Part shown: one piece after another, positions 26,401 through 38,667 of the stretch
Layout: every line of letters starts with the position of its first letter
Position numbering within the stretch: position 1 is the stretch's first letter
Origin: Panonychus citri
Taxonomy: Eukaryota; Arthropoda; Arachnida; Trombidiformes; Tetranychidae
DNA: 64,000 nucleotides
Reading direction: 5' to 3'
Assembly (NCBI RefSeq): GCF_014898815.1
Contig: NW_026515540.1
Span: forward strand, 310,001-374,000
Translations under genes and position numbers: made by a program
Notes under the pieces: generated by a model
Told to the model about the DNA's origin: nothing
What the model saw: only the letters and a program-made list of their open reading frames with translations
Database searches by the model: none

Positions 26401-29400
26401 AAAATCAAAGTAAACAGGTAAGTTTATTTTTAGTATTTTTTTTCGTGAATTCATTTATACCGTTAGGTTTTTCCATTAGGATATTTTTCAGGGTATTCAG
26501 ATTTTCATGTTCTCAGTCTGAATCATGATCAAGATAAACCAAGTAACTCGAAAGTATAATCATTCAAAATCAATGTGATATTGACCATTATCGTTATCAT
26601 CATGAAAAGTAACATGTGTAACTGAATCCATTTCAATTCCGTTTTACTCATGAAGAGATAGACAACTTATTCCCATGTTAATCTTATATTCACCTTTCTG
26701 TTTATCCTTTTTTTTCATCTTTCCATTCATGATAATCTACCAAGTATTTTAACTTTTACCTCTTTCATTTTCATTATCTCATTGAATTTTATTCATTACA
26801 AGATAATCATCAACAATGATATTAGTTCATTAGTATTATATAATAATAACAGTAAATGGTGAAAAAAATACTTGATGATGATGGAAAACTACATGATTAG
26901 ATATCGCATTACAACTGAATAGTTTCAGGAACATCTTTTCCCATTGTTCAATTGTTATCATCATGTTTTTATTTCATGGAAACCTATGGAATGGAAGACA
27001 AGAAAGATGATTAAAGGAGCAGGGAGAGGGAGAGATAGAGAAAAAATTATTCATCTGAGAATTGAAATGTTCAGTTATGTATTCTCGTTGTTGTTTCTTT
27101 TGATATTATAACAAAGTAATCAATCAAAAAGATAACAATTAACTTTGGTTACTAGATTAATGGATTAATTTGAAGTTAATCTACATCTAGAAGATTCCAA
27201 TCTAGGGATAAATTAACTTTGTCAGCTAATTGAGTTACATTTCATGATCATATTCATGGTTAATGTATTCATATAATCAAGTCTATTGAACTTGATCATC
27301 GCATTTACCTTGAGTAAGAAAGTTTTTGTTTCACCGTTTTTTTGGTAAATAATATCATCATGATTTTCACCTTCATTCAACAGCCACCACCCACCAGGTG
27401 AAAACTGAATAATGATGAAATATCAGGAACCGAAGATAGAGAAATCCAACTGATTCTAAATGAATTATTCAGAAAAGAAGAAAAAATCTTATTCTTTTCT
27501 CATTTATATCTACACACACACACACATCATTTTCTGATGTAGATGAAGCACGTAACCAGAATTTTCCAAGTTCCATGAAAATTTTGATTCCTCTAGTAGA
27601 AAAAGTTCTGATAACAATGATAATAGGATCATGATGATGAGAAAATCAGTTGAACAAAATGAATCTTTAAGTAGCTTTATAAGGATGAGGTTGAGGTGTT
27701 GGTTGTGTGTGTTGATGGTGGAGAAGGTAAAAAGTTCTGGAAAGAGAGTAAAGAAAATCTGAGAAAGTATATAAAAAGTATTTCTATTGATGAGTAAAAG
27801 AAAAGTTCAAGGTGTATATCTAATGCCAGTGATAGGAAAACAATAGAGATTGAGGAGAAGAAAAAAAAATTGAAAGAAAATCTCTGAAATTTTGAGGAAA
27901 GTGAATTCTACAAAATCAACTGAACCAGAAGTTATCAATTCAATTTCCAAGAACATATTAATATATACATTCCAATGTTATCTACTTCATGGTATAATAT
28001 ATTATCTGAACATGATAATGATGGATGATTATAATAACAACCATAATGGACCCGATTAAAATCAGAATTTTTTATCATGAACCCAGAGGTTTGACTGAAA
28101 GAAAGAGAAAGAGAGAGAGAGAGAGAGACCGGAATTCACTCATCATCTTCATCTCTATCAGAGTTTTTCTTAACCATTTTCTGTTTCATTATCATGAAGT
28201 CTCAATATTTACCTTGGAATAAATTTCTCCTCTTCAAGTGTATAAATATAACTTGGAGAGAAGTTCAGAGAATCAAGAATTTATTGTGAAACTTTGCTTT
28301 TTTATTTTTTTCTTTTGTTTTTTTCCATAATGATCATGTTGGTGTTGATCAAGATACATGATTACCTGTGGTCAGTTGTTGCAACATCAGTCATCATTTA
28401 CAATCTGATTTTCTGATTGGTTTTTATTTCCTTATTAATATGTATCTTTATATATAATAAAATAAATTGAAGATAACAATGAGAATCCAGATGATTGTTC
28501 ATGTTTATAACGGTATATTCATGATGATTTAACAACTTTTTGGCTTCCATGAGCCTTAATTGTGATTATAATTTTGATAGATGATGACGATGATTCTCAT
28601 TCATCAGGGATTCATTACAGAAACATTATTGCATCAAATTCATTATAACTGGTTGACTTTTATATCTCTTTTCAAATTGAACCCAAGATGATGGAAAGTC
28701 ATGATAAGATGGTCAACTGATTCAAATAGAAATCAATTCAAATGTTAATCATATGATTTGTAATAAACGATAATCAAATTAACGGTTATGATTGATGAGG
28801 AGAAACGGGAGAAACTTTGTCTTATTACAAATTCGATAGTGAAATGAACAGAATTCTAACTCATTGAAATTTCGTTCCAGATATAATATTACTTTTTTCG
28901 TGGTTACCTATGCGATTCCAATGCTCATAATGGGTTTAACTTATACTCGAATGAGTTTCGTCCTTTGGGGAAGTGCTCAGATTGGTGAGATGACCACTCA
29001 TCAACGAGAAGCGATAAGGTCGAAGCAGAAAGTTGTCCCAATGTTGATCATAGTGACCATCATATTTGGATTATGTTGGCTACCTTATCAACTCTATTTC
29101 GTGGTTGTTTTTTACATCATTGAATTGGGCCAAAAGGATTACACTCAGCACATTTACCTTACCTTTTATTGGTTAGCAATGTTCAATTCCTCGCTCAATC
29201 CAATAATCTATTGTCTTCTAAATAAAAGGTAAATCATTATCTTAACATTTAATAATATCATTAATCATCAAAATGATTAGAAAGTTAATCCATCAGAGTC
29301 GAAAGTAGATTAATTCAAATTTTCTATTCTAATAAACATGGAATATTAATACAAGTAGAAAAAAAAGTTTCCATTCAAGTTTAATCCTCGAAACTTTTTC

Positions 29401-29793
29401 CTCTACGAGTAAAGTTAATTCTTGTTGTAAACAATTAATCATAATTAATTTCTTTTCGGTTTAATTAAGGATAGTAATTAATCTTGAAAGTTTTTCTTGA
29501 TCGTTTTGTTATTATTATCAATTGTTGGTGAATAATAATTTTCGAGAGTTTGAGAGGATAAAAAAGAACAAGTTGAAACTTTTGTTCTAATTATTTTCTT
29601 CTTTTGTCTTGTTCGAAGGTTTCGAAAATATTCAAAGAAATTGATAATTACCATGTGTCGATGTGGTGAAGATCGTTCGTCCAACCTTCGAGGTGTCTCA
29701 TTACGAAGTGAGGATTGTTCAAATTTAGACCATAAATCCGTTAAGCTGCCCACTCATCTCACAAGGATGGACATGAAAAGTGACGATTTATGA
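5495..29793 (+). CDS. Tachykinin/natalisin-type GPCR, transcript with first exon A
   Basis: Rhodopsin-family (class A) neuropeptide receptor. Exons: 5495-6081, 25598-25810, 28881-29228, 29619-29793; phases join exactly and give 440 residues. Exon 1 encodes the extracellular N-terminus and TM1-TM3, ending inside the DRY motif (IDR/YMAVVHP). Exon 2 encodes TM4 and extracellular loop 2 with its cysteine (RILCWLHWPDG). Exon 3 encodes TM5-TM7 with FGLCWLP in TM6 and NPIIY in TM7. Exon 4 encodes a short Ser-rich, cysteine-containing tail. The TM2/loop sequence FNFIFMLQSHWPFGDTYC and the loop 3 pattern WGSAQIGEMT are typical of arthropod tachykinin-related and natalisin receptors; I cannot separate these two subtypes with certainty. 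A signalling role through G proteins at the plasma membrane follows from the family. The reading frame could be opened at TTG 5465, but ATG 5495 is the first proper start. The introns of 14.9 kb and 3.1 kb are unusually long for this window. Confidence 0.88.
8318..9167. mobile_element. Foldback (long-TIR) element with captured gene fragment
   Basis: The element starts CAGGGCG and ends CGCCCTG, flanked by TA on both sides (8316-8317, 9168-9169) as expected for Tc1/mariner-type insertion. Its arms, 8318-8663 and 8821-9167, are inverted copies that look almost identical by eye (one T-run length difference near the ends), separated by a 157-bp loop. The loop holds a further 22-bp inverted repeat (8738-8759 with 8785-8806). 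Each arm carries about 100 bp related to the 3' half of the Gly/Ala/Lys-rich ORF at 2350-2544, reading KSEVAGASGFKKAAGAARAAG and on to SGKGG and a stop. No transposase frame is present, so it must be non-autonomous. The near-identity of the arms suggests a recent origin or ongoing homogenisation. Confidence 0.85.
8824..8934 (+). pseudogene. Captured Gly/Ala/Lys-rich gene fragment (right arm copy)
   Basis: The segment aligns with 2440-2522. It keeps the AGxSGFKKAAGAA pattern with substitutions (Gly to Glu, Gly to Ser, Gly to Arg, Thr to Lys) and then ends at a stop where the parent ORF continues with CGFGR. There is no start or signal sequence of its own in frame. The mirror copy lies on the minus strand at about 8550-8660. 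Confidence 0.7.
10122..10666 (+). CDS. Alternative first exon B of the same GPCR
   Basis: A second start-containing exon (ATG 10122) encodes its own Ser/Thr/Asn-rich N-terminus, TM1 and TM2-TM3, and ends at the same phase and gtaagt donor as exon A. Spliced to the exons at 25598, 28881 and 29619 it gives a 426-residue receptor. From 10417 to 10666 it matches 5832-6081 at 249 of 250 bases (the difference is t6061 against a10646). The 75 bases upstream differ at about 22 positions, and the far N-termini are unrelated in detail although the RPF(V/I)PS-SLQV segment is kept. Neither copy has an acceptor-led structure at its start, so alternative promoters or first exons are more likely than cassette exons. 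Both encode N-glycosylation-type NxS/T sites in the N-terminus. Confidence 0.82.
10667..25597 (+). other. 14.9-kb intron of the GPCR gene
   Basis: No convincing gene was found on either strand. The sequence is AT-rich with many ATGAT-type short palindromes and a recurrent AAAAAGTTC motif (for example 9811, 13612, 14358, 21144, 24411, 24742 and its reverse complement at 13833, 15809, 17257). One less AT-rich island at about 18595-18840 contains a small hairpin and a candidate minus-strand exon. An ATT microsatellite is at about 12170-12195 and CT repeats at about 14492-14510. Short ORFs at 14711, 16354, 21085, 21391 and 24361 are judged chance frames. Confidence 0.6.
25811..28880 (+). other. 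3.1-kb intron of the GPCR gene
   Basis: No gene seen. Contains an ATC microsatellite at about 25822-25838, a short CA run at about 27512-27525, a (GA)n run at about 28110-28128, and AAAAAGTTC motifs at 27601 and 27729. Confidence 0.6.
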
Positions 29794-32700
29794 TTTATAT
29801 TGTATAATAGAAATTTAAATTGTTCTAAATTCAAAATATGAGATTAATTGTTCTCTTTTTTTTTGTTGTCAATCAATGGTCACTTTTATCGTGTCCAAAA
29901 AGTAATTCATGTCCAACCAAACAAGGGACACAAAGAGCAAGTACAACAGCCAATACAATAGATAATTTTTATCTAAATATTTTTATAAATAAACATGGAA
30001 AGTAAATAATATAAATTTGTGATTTACCTGATGGTCATTTTTGTGGTTGTGGTCAAGTTGTTTTCATGGTTCCAATTGATATGATGACCAATGATAGTAC
30101 CTGATTTGTCCAGTCAACAATAAGTAATCTGGACAGTTGATTATTAAATACATGAAGAAAAAAAAACCGATATGATTGATTGGTTAGTGTTACTGAATTA
30201 CAGTAACCAGAAACCATGAATGAATCAGATATACAACAAAAAAGTGTAAACAAATATGTGTCGTCATGATTGTCATCATCATCATCATCATCATCATCAT
30301 CTATGGTCATCATGTGTCCAGAAATAATGATAATAATAATGTTATCTGATTTTCATGGTGATTCAATGAGATCCCTCATGAGGATTATAATGAGTGAGGT
30401 AAATATCATGTTGATATTTCAAAGGAACAGTTAAAATTGATTTTAGTCAAATAATCAATTTAATTACAATTAAACTTAATTGGATAACATAATTACTAAT
30501 GGTCAGTCTTTGGGGTAGGTTAAGATTATGTCAAGTAATAGCAATCAAACTGGTTAAGGGTATCATTAAATTGTTGTTGAATTTGTGATCAAAATTAATA
30601 TCACAACAATTAACATGAAAATTTGATGCTAATTGTCATTAATAATTAAAAGTCCGACTTTTGATTACAAGGCCTTGTAACATGTCAATTTAAACTGAAT
30701 TTTGTTATGCTAATTGTTAATTATTAACAAACCTTTCATATCAATTCAACAATTAAGTTAATTGTTAATATTAATACTTTTAATGGTTAAATTAATTTAT
30801 TGCTTTTGTTTTGTATATTTACAACAATTAGCATTCAATTATTGAGATTATCAGATAATTAGGATTATATTGTTCAGATATTATAAGCTAATTTGCTAGT
30901 TATTAAATAGATTGTTGCATTGAACAATTTAAAGGTTCACTTAATTGTGGTTAATTTAGATATCCTTTGTCAGGGTTAATTTAATATTCAAAAAACAATT
31001 GAAACCAATTGATTTACAGCAAAAATCAATTCCATTAACAGGTTAAGGTTAAAGGCTAATCTTGATTCAGTTTTAAACGTAATTAGTTGACAGACAATTA
31101 AGTTAATTGTCTTTTTTTTCGGTGTGACAACAATCAAATCCATTGTTGATATGATTATATTTAATTTGATTAAATCTTAAAACGTGACAAACTCATGATC
31201 AACTTAATCAGGAAATTAGAGTTTTTTTCCTAATTAAGAATTGAACTTTTTCTCAAATCACAATTAGTTTGATTGTCTATCAAATCTTCAAGTTTACCCT
31301 TAACTGTAATCAACTTGATCATCACAATTAATTACTATCAATTTATTGGTAATTTAACTTAGTTTTTGCTTTTTTAATTCAATGTTCATTTACCTGAGAT
31401 TTGAACAAACAAACAAAAACAAGATAATCTTTACTTGTTTAATCAACAAATTGATTGTTTATTTAATTGTAAGCAATTTAATTAGATGACAGATTGATAA
31501 TTAATTAGTACGAAATTTAGATTAGTTTTTTTTTCATTACAATTAATTTACTTTAACCATGATCATCGTCATAATCAACATGGTAAACTTTTCAATCTTC
31601 ATGATGATGATGATTTGCAATTGAAATTATGATACAATTTCACTTAATCATAATGATTTTTATTAATCAAAATTAATTGTATAGAAATGGTCAACCTACA
31701 ATTTAGAATCAATATCAATTTGTAATGAATGGTCATCATCATTAATATAAAGTGAAAGTTAATTAACAATATTAAATTGTGACCATGAATAAAGTTTGTT
31801 GTTGTTGTTGTTTATTTGTTGATGTCTCGTTCAATTAAAATTGATTGTAAAGTAAAAAAATTAAACCTTGCCCGAAGCGGGATAATTAGTTAATTGTTAA
31901 TAGTAAATTGTTGTTAGGAATAAATTATATTACCAATAGATACCAAAACTTTGATTAAAAGTTAATCATAACATCCGAGCTTCCGATATTTACAATTAAC
32001 CTTGATTGTTGTTGATTTTTTTTTCTCGTATTTTTAATAACAATTTAAAGACTATCAAACTTTTTGTTTTTGTTTTCTCACTGATTTGCATTAATTAGAG
32101 ACAAATTAGTTGTTCAAGTTAATCATTGAGAAGATTAAAGTTAATTATTTCAGGATTAAGGAGTATGAGGTTTTAATTAGTATGTTGATGTTTGATTTAA
32201 TCAAAGTAATTCAATCCTTGAGAACCAGATTAATTCAGTAATCATCATCCTGAAAAATCAATTTGATTGTTGTCCAAAATCAATGAGAATCATTGTTGAT
32301 TAACATTTGGGTGGATTAAATCAATTAATTGTTTCAAGTGTTAAATTTTTTCCAATCAATTAATAATAATAATACAATGTAATTGTAAGGAAATTTTTTT
32401 TCCTGTTAATTTTTTTGTTACTTTTCATGTATTATAATTATTGGCGATTATTATTATTGTTGATTATCAGTTGATTGCAATTAAGTTTTGATTTGATGAT
32501 GATAAGAAGTGAATGCGAAATAAAAAAAACGATTGATTTGGAATAGGAAAAAAAGAGTTAATGTTTTTTTCTTATTCTTTTACAAGTTTAAGGGCTAAAT
32601 TGTTGTTTCGTTGTTTTTGATTATCAAGTTTGATTGTTGTGACCTGAAAGAGTTGACATTGGGAGATTGTGATGATAACTGAGTGAGAAGAAGAAGAGTG

Positions 32701-32821
32701 AGTATTAAATGAAAGAGAAAATGAGAGAGATGATAAAGAAGAGGAGGGAGAGAAAGGTAGTTTTTCGGGAACGTCCAATGGAAGATGAAGAAAGGGGAAG
32801 GAATTTTAAAGAGAAAGGATA

Positions 32822-32854
<33 letters not shown>

Positions 32855-33262
32855 TGATGATGATGATGATGATTTAGGAAGAGGAAGAAAGTGAGAGTGT
32901 TAGTGAGAGAGAAATGAAGGTGAGTTAGTGAGATCTTCACTTTTCCTGTGTCTTTGGTCTAAAAATTCATTTGGATTGTTAATCAAGAGTAACAATCAAC
33001 TTTATCGGTTTTATCAATTGTAGATTTTTAATTATGATTATTTTTTTAATCATCTGACCATTACAATCAATTCATCGTGTTTTTAATCATCTAATTGTTG
33101 ACCAACCATAACTACAACGGTGAAAAAAATCCGAGCCCACGAAAATCATAGAAATTTATTCCAAGTTTTTGCTTTTATTATTTGAAATTGAATTTTATCC
33201 ATCAATCTATCGGTCACCAATTAATTTCGTTAATTGTCATCATCACTATTTACAACATCACC
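29794..33262. other. Intergenic region between the GPCR and fatty acyl-CoA reductase
   Basis: No gene supported. A (CAT)n repeat lies at about 30272-30301; its minus-strand poly-Asp frame is an artefact of the repeat. A (GA)n tract at about 32826-32853 followed by (TGA)n to 32873 lies about 400 bp upstream of the reductase start and may fall in its promoter. The rest is AT-rich with frequent TTAATTG/CAATTAA words. Confidence 0.5.
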
Positions 33263-35358
33263 ATGGAGTCAAGTGAAGTGTGCCAATTTTATGACCAGAG
33301 GTCAATTCTGATCACCGGTGGAACGGGTTTGATTGGTAAATGTTTGGTTTACAATTTACTTAATTCTTGTCCAAACATTGGTCAGATTTATCTATTATTG
33401 CGTTCAAAACGTGAATTCACCTTTGACCAGAGACGTGAACGTTACCTGAGTTATGATATATTTGAAAATTTACCCAATTCTAAGACTCTATTGGATAAAC
33501 TGGTCTTCATTGAGGGTTCAGTTGATGCCAAGAATCTGGGATTATCTCCTGAAGTTTTATCAAAGGTGACAAGTGAGGTTTCCCTTGTATTTCATTCAGC
33601 AGCATCGGTCGGATTAGAGGCTGGTTACAAAGGAGCAGAGTAAGTGTCATGTTAATCCTTAATTGTGTATCAATATGCAAATACAATTGGTCCTTGATTA
33701 GGGTTAACAAACCGAAACTAAAACGAAACAAATTTTCATACTTAATACAAATGAAAGTTGTTCAATTTCAATGTCAATCAACCAAAAATCAATCAACTAA
33801 TTGTTTGGGATTGAAAATGAAATGAAAATTTTCTCAACGATAATTAATTGATTGGAAATCGTTAATCCCTTTTCATCTGATTCTTTCTTCCAGTCAAGCT
33901 GCAAATTCAAATCTTCGTGGTACCATGAATGTCCTCGAATTGTGTCGATCAATGACAAACTTGGCCTGTTTGGTTTACGTTTCAACGGCTACTGCTTATC
34001 ACTTTAGATCAATTATCGAGGAGAAAATTTATCCAATCTCATGTACACCGGAAGAGTTTTTAAACGTCATGGAATCAGGTGATTCCAAGGTTATCGATAA
34101 ATTTTTACGAGAAGACAAGAAAATGTTCCCCAATGCATATACACTGACCAAAGCTTTGTCCGAGAATCTTTGTGCAGCCGAAAATGGTAACATTCCCATT
34201 TGCATTGTCCGTCCACCAATTGTTTCCCTTTCCGTTTCAACTCCAACACCCGGTTGGACCAACAAGATGCAAGCATTTAACGCAATGATACTACTCTGGG
34301 TCATGGGATTATCTCGCTGTCTAATCTGGGATCCCGATACACGGATTGAAGTGGCACCCGTTGATTATGTTTGCAATGTAATGATCACCGCTGCCTGGTT
34401 TACAGCGGTCAAACAGAAGCCCGTTGACTCGGTTCCCGTTTATAATGTTGTCCCCACAGAGGAAAATTCAGTTACCTGGAGAAAATTGTTAGAATATTCT
34501 GTTGATGTTGTCTTTGAATCACCCAGTATAAAAGCTCTCCGATGGCCTGGGAGGGTCATGATTTCACCGAAAACACCATTCAAGTTAATCTATTCAGTTG
34601 TATTTCAACATATCATTTTCGCAATCTTTTCTGATTTAGCTCTACTTTGCATTGGTAAATCACCTCAGTAAGTAGATTGAAACATTTAACTGATTAATTC
34701 ATTCATTGATATACAATTTAACATGATCACTATCACAAACCTTTATCCAATCAAATGCTACCACTAGTTTGATATTCAATTGATTTGATTTGATTTCCAT
34801 TGCAATTGAATATCAATACTTTTATATTGAAATTGTGAATGAAATTGTTACATTTACATTATTCAAATTAACTGTTACCATTAATTTGATTTGATTTGAT
34901 TTCGTTTTTTTTTTCATTGTTATTCCAGAGTTTGCTCCCTAATGATTAAGATGGTGAAAACAATTAAATCAGTTCATTGGTTCTTAACCAAGGATTGGCA
35001 CTATGTTAATTCAAATTATTTAGGATTAACTGATCATCTTAATGATATTGATCGGAAATTATTTCCAATGAGTATGAAAGACATTGACTGGAAACCTTAT
35101 ATTCACACAGGTTATTATGGTATTAAAAAGTATGTCCTACTTGAAGATAATGATAATACCAAGGCTGCTATTGGACGATTGAGAAGGTAAACTAAATTAA
35201 ATTTAATTGTTCTAATGAAGGGAGAAACTAATTGTTAATTTGTATTTGTTTTCCTTTTTCTTTACAACCATAGATTAACATGGATAACCAATGGAGCGAT
35301 TATCTTTTCCCTTGTTCTAATTACTACAATTTGTATCATTTTGACTTTGTTTCTTTAA
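33263..35358 (+). CDS. Fatty acyl-CoA reductase (alcohol-forming)
   Basis: Reduces fatty acyl-CoA to a primary fatty alcohol with NADPH, feeding wax and cuticular-lipid synthesis at the ER or peroxisomal membrane. Exons: 33263-33639, 33894-34667, 34929-35186, 35274-35358; phases join exactly to 497 residues, the usual family length. The Rossmann dinucleotide motif TGGTGLIG is at residues 18-25. The catalytic YxxxK is Y208/K212 (AYTLTK). A C-terminal reductase (Sterile/FAR_C) domain follows, with LFPMSMKDIDWKPYIHTGYYG, and the last exon encodes a hydrophobic tail (IIFSLVLITTICIILTLFL) consistent with membrane anchoring. The start at 33263 is the first ATG; the frame is open further upstream but without an ATG before it. 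Arthropods usually have many FAR paralogs, so the exact substrate cannot be inferred. Confidence 0.93.
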
Positions 35359-36661
35359 TCACAATCAACTAATCATCTCATACCTGTAATTATTTTGCTA
35401 ATTTGATTCATACTTTTACTTGTCTTTTTTTTATATTTACCTTTTTTTTTAAGAAAAAAAATCCAATCAATTTAATCACAATTACAATTGTAATCAGTTG
35501 AAATCACAAATCATTTCCTTTATAATCCATTACAATTTGTACAACACTTTTTTTTTAATTATCTATTTTTCCAATGTGATTGATTCACAATTAAAAGACA
35601 ATTTATTTCAATTTAATGCAACAATTAACTTTCCAAATGATTTCTGTTTTCCCAATATCGGTTTGGTTGATTTTTTAATTACCATTTTTTGATTGTGTGT
35701 GTGGGCTAATTGTTAGTGATTAAAAGTAAATTATGTTCCCCAATGTATTGGAGTTTATTAATAGTTGAAAAGTTTTGTGTTTAGCTGGAAGCAATTTAGA
35801 CGATTATAAACAATTAGCATTGAATTGAATTATTAACTTGGCAAATTTTAATTGTGATTAACTTTTCATGTTTCATTTTTGTCACAATTTAAATGTTTGA
35901 AGGTCGATTGATTGTTTAAAGCGATAAATTGATTTATAATCAATCAAAACTAATCAACGATTTTTTTTCTCACTCAGGTAAATAAACTTTACTAAATTGT
36001 CATTGGGAAAAAAAATCAACTGATTATAATTTTTTTTCCAGCAATCAACGGTGATTAAGATTGATTAATTGTCTGGTTTGATGAAACTTTTTTCTTGTAG
36101 AGTTGATTTAATTGCTAATAACATTTGAAAACAATGATTACAATTTGATGATGGAGATAAATTAATTTGAATCTAATTGTTACTTTTTAAAAATGATCAT
36201 TTTGATCACTAAAAGTCAGTTAATTGCTCAACCTTAATTTGATCCAATTAAAAGTGAAGATACAATTGTATCAGTTGGTAAAAGCTTAATTGTTGACCTT
36301 TAATTGTTGACAATTGGTTAAAATTGTAAAAGATGAGTCAAGAAAAAAACAATCAAAACTCAATTGCAATTCAAATGCGTGTAAACAATTAAATTAAGCC
36401 AATAGAGAAATTGAATTAAATTGTTTGTGTATATATAAACTTGACCATTGTCCAGTTTACATTACATTACATCATCATTGAAATTCATCATCATCATCAC
36501 TAAATTATTTTTGACCATCTAGTATATTTTTAACACTCAACAATTAATATTATTAACAATCTAACTGTGTTAGCATTAAAATTAACCAGGAAAAATTAAA
36601 TTAAGATAAATTTTAAAGCCAAAAACCAAAAAAAAAGTACAAACAATTAACCCAAATAGTG
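35359..36661. other. Intergenic region with TATA-like promoter for the next gene
   Basis: No gene seen. The left part is probably reductase 3' UTR. A TATA-like sequence, tatataaac, at 36431-36439 would suit a start of transcription near 36465, about 200 bases before the ATG at 36662. Confidence 0.45.
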
Positions 36662-37570
36662 ATGGACAATGAAATGGACAATAGCTTGACCACTAGACTG
36701 GACCCATTGGAGGAGGTGAATGTGATTGACAGACAAAATTTGGTGACAACTTATGTGATGCTGGTTTACAATACTTTGTACAATCTTGGTGAATCAATTG
36801 CTGGACATTTGATTGGGATGGTCAACCGACCAAATCTGCCCAGGTCACTACGGAAACGGCAACATTGGCCTTCCTCTGAAATGGGTTATATTTATTACCA
36901 AAGCTATGGACCAACCGAGTGGGATAGTGTCCTATTTGACGAGTCAATGTCCATTCGGCTTAAGCTGGAATACACGCCGACATCATGTTCAGTCCTTCAC
37001 GTAATGAAAAGTGAGTCAACCGCGATCAATAATGATCTTAATGACGCTGAAAATGAGCAAATTGAGGCAAGAAGACGGGCCCGTGCCGCTGAACGACCTG
37101 GTATAACTCTGATAGAAGATGAATCATCTTCGGATGATAGTGATGACGAACCTTATGATGAGCTACCAATGAAACGCTATTTTGTTAAGACGGAAAGTGA
37201 GACCAAATTTATACGGACTTCGAAAGGTGTTCATGCTGAATCAAGAGTTATCTTTGGATTCAAGATCGATTCAACTCCTGAACCACAACCGGATGATCTT
37301 AAATGTGAAGTTGTCATTATAACTGAATCGTTTTGTCTTATCGATCGAGGTCAAGTTATTCTTACAAGCACCACATCGGTAAATGAATGTTTCACCAGTG
37401 GCGATGAAGATGAAATTAGAACAGAACATGTTAAAACACCGATAATTTGTCTCGCTCAAACGATGGATGAACATACAGGCCGATTATTAGCCGATGGTAT
37501 CACTACCAATTACACTTCCATCATCAATATAATCTCACTGGCGCTAATTTTACACTTTGGCTCAACTTAA
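36662..37570 (+). CDS. Orphan acidic protein with SUMO-interaction-like motif
   Basis: Intronless frame of 302 residues starting at ATG 36662, preceded by an A-rich leader. The product is not recognised. Visible features: an aromatic and hydrophobic N-terminal segment (TTYVMLVYNTLYNLGESIAG), a basic stretch (RSLRKRQHW), a compositionally normal middle, a basic helix (EARRRARAAERPG), then ITLIEDESSSDDSDDE at about residues 148-163. The latter has the pattern of a phospho-regulated SUMO-interacting motif followed by CK2-type serines. The last 16 residues are hydrophobic (IINIISLALILHFGS), which could be a tail anchor or part of the fold; no N-terminal signal peptide is seen. Codon use looks like that of genuine genes, and an AATAAA lies near 37688. 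Function unknown; possibly lineage-specific. Confidence 0.72.
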   Translation: MDNEMDNSLTTRLDPLEEVNVIDRQNLVTTYVMLVYNTLYNLGESIAGHLIGMVNRPNLPRSLRKRQHWPSSEMGYIYYQSYGPTEWDSVLFDESMSIRLKLEYTPTSCSVLHVMKSESTAINNDLNDAENEQIEARRRARAAERPGITLIEDESSSDDSDDEPYDELPMKRYFVKTESETKFIRTSKGVHAESRVIFGFKIDSTPEPQPDDLKCEVVIITESFCLIDRGQVILTSTTSVNECFTSGDEDEIRTEHVKTPIICLAQTMDEHTGRLLADGITTNYTSIINIISLALILHFGST

Positions 37571-37950
37571 ACATCGAAATTTTCATCTCACTCTGGACGT
37601 TTCTCATTTCGTATTTTCATTTTTTGAAACTTACCTTCGTTCACTTTGATTTACTGACAACAACATTCATTCATTTATCAAGCATTAAATAAAGATCATT
37701 CATAAATTTAATCAATTTCGGTTAATTACTTTTTATTTTTTGTTATTTTCGAAAAAAAAATTCTTCAAATTTGGCGCCACTTTTATTTCTTTCGGTCAAA
37801 AAGTAACCATGGAAACGCTGTCAGCATGTTTATCCTTTTGATTTCTTTAAAGGAAATTAGTTAATCAATTTGTTATCCTTTTAATTTTTATTTAGATTTA
37901 ATTGTTTGACTATTTTTGCTCTTATATTTGGTCGTTAATTGTTGGTCTTA
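37571..37950. other. Short intergenic region, 3' end of orphan gene and TIMM23 promoter
   Basis: Contains an AATAAA near 37688 and, at 37770-37777, TTTGGCGC, which matches the E2F core consensus, about 175 bp upstream of the TIMM23 start. The site assignment is by pattern only. Confidence 0.45.
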
Positions 37951-38667
37951 ATGGATCCTGAAAGAGTTTCACCTTACTCTTCTGCTTCTCTTGGCAATGT
38001 GGGCTTTAAATCACCTTATCTAAATCTTGATCCGAAAATTTTGTTACCTAATCAAGGATCATCTGATTACATTTATCTTGGTAAGAATTAGTAATTATTT
38101 TTCATCCTTTCATGTGATTTAATTGTTGTGTTTTCTCGTTGATTAGATGGTGGTAATCGTCCGTCTCGGGGTAGATTTGAATTGGCTTTCAGTCAAATTG
38201 GTGGATCTGTCATGGCTGGTGCGGCGGTCGGTGGTATAATTGGTGGTTATAATGGTTTTAAATTGACTTCAGCCAATTTGGGGGCTGTAGCGGGTAGTCA
38301 AGGTGCTCAAGCCCTTTCCTGGTCTGTTCGTCGATCACAGATTCTTAATTATATAGCCAAAACTGGTGCTGTTACTGGTAACACTTTTGGTGTTGTTGCT
38401 CTTCTCTATTCAGCTATTGGTGTGGGCTTAGGTTTCGTTAATGAAACCAATGAAGATGCTAATACAGTAGCCGCTGGAACTTTAACCGGTATCATATTTC
38501 GAGGTTTATCCAACCCTCAAGCTAAACAAGATGTTGCTAAAGAGTTGATTAAATCACCAATTTGGCAAGCTAAATTTCGTCGATCATTAATTGGTGGTTT
38601 AATAGGAGCAACATTATCTTCCGTTTTTGTCCTTGCGACAAATAAAGACAAGTATCTATCAAAATGA
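37951..38667 (+). CDS. Timm23: TIMM23, mitochondrial inner-membrane import channel
   Basis: Channel subunit of the TIM23 translocase, which moves presequence proteins across or into the mitochondrial inner membrane. Exons: 37951-38080 and 38147-38667, joined in phase over a 66-bp intron to give 216 residues, close to the animal norm. The N-terminal intermembrane-space part has the conserved SPYLNLDPKILLP segment. The Tim17/Tim22/Tim23 domain follows, with glycine-rich membrane helices (GGSVMAGAAVGGIIGGYNG; VVALLYSAIGVGLGF; GGLIGATLSSVFVLA). The region after VNETNED keeps the family pattern NTVAAGTLTGIIFRGLSNP. Start chosen at the first ATG, which gives the expected N-terminus. It lies next to LETM1, another inner-membrane protein, in convergent orientation. 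Confidence 0.95.

Noticed and set aside
29478..29753. Minus-strand ORF over the last GPCR exon
   Set aside because: Shadow of the plus-strand terminal exon, which splices in phase and completes NKRFRKY.
30053..30313. Poly-Asp minus-strand ORF
   Set aside because: Generated by a (CAT)n microsatellite; the rest has no coding character.
33182..33262. N-terminal extension of the fatty acyl-CoA reductase
   Set aside because: The extension would need a TTG start; the ATG at 33263 gives the usual short lead-in before TGGTGLIG.
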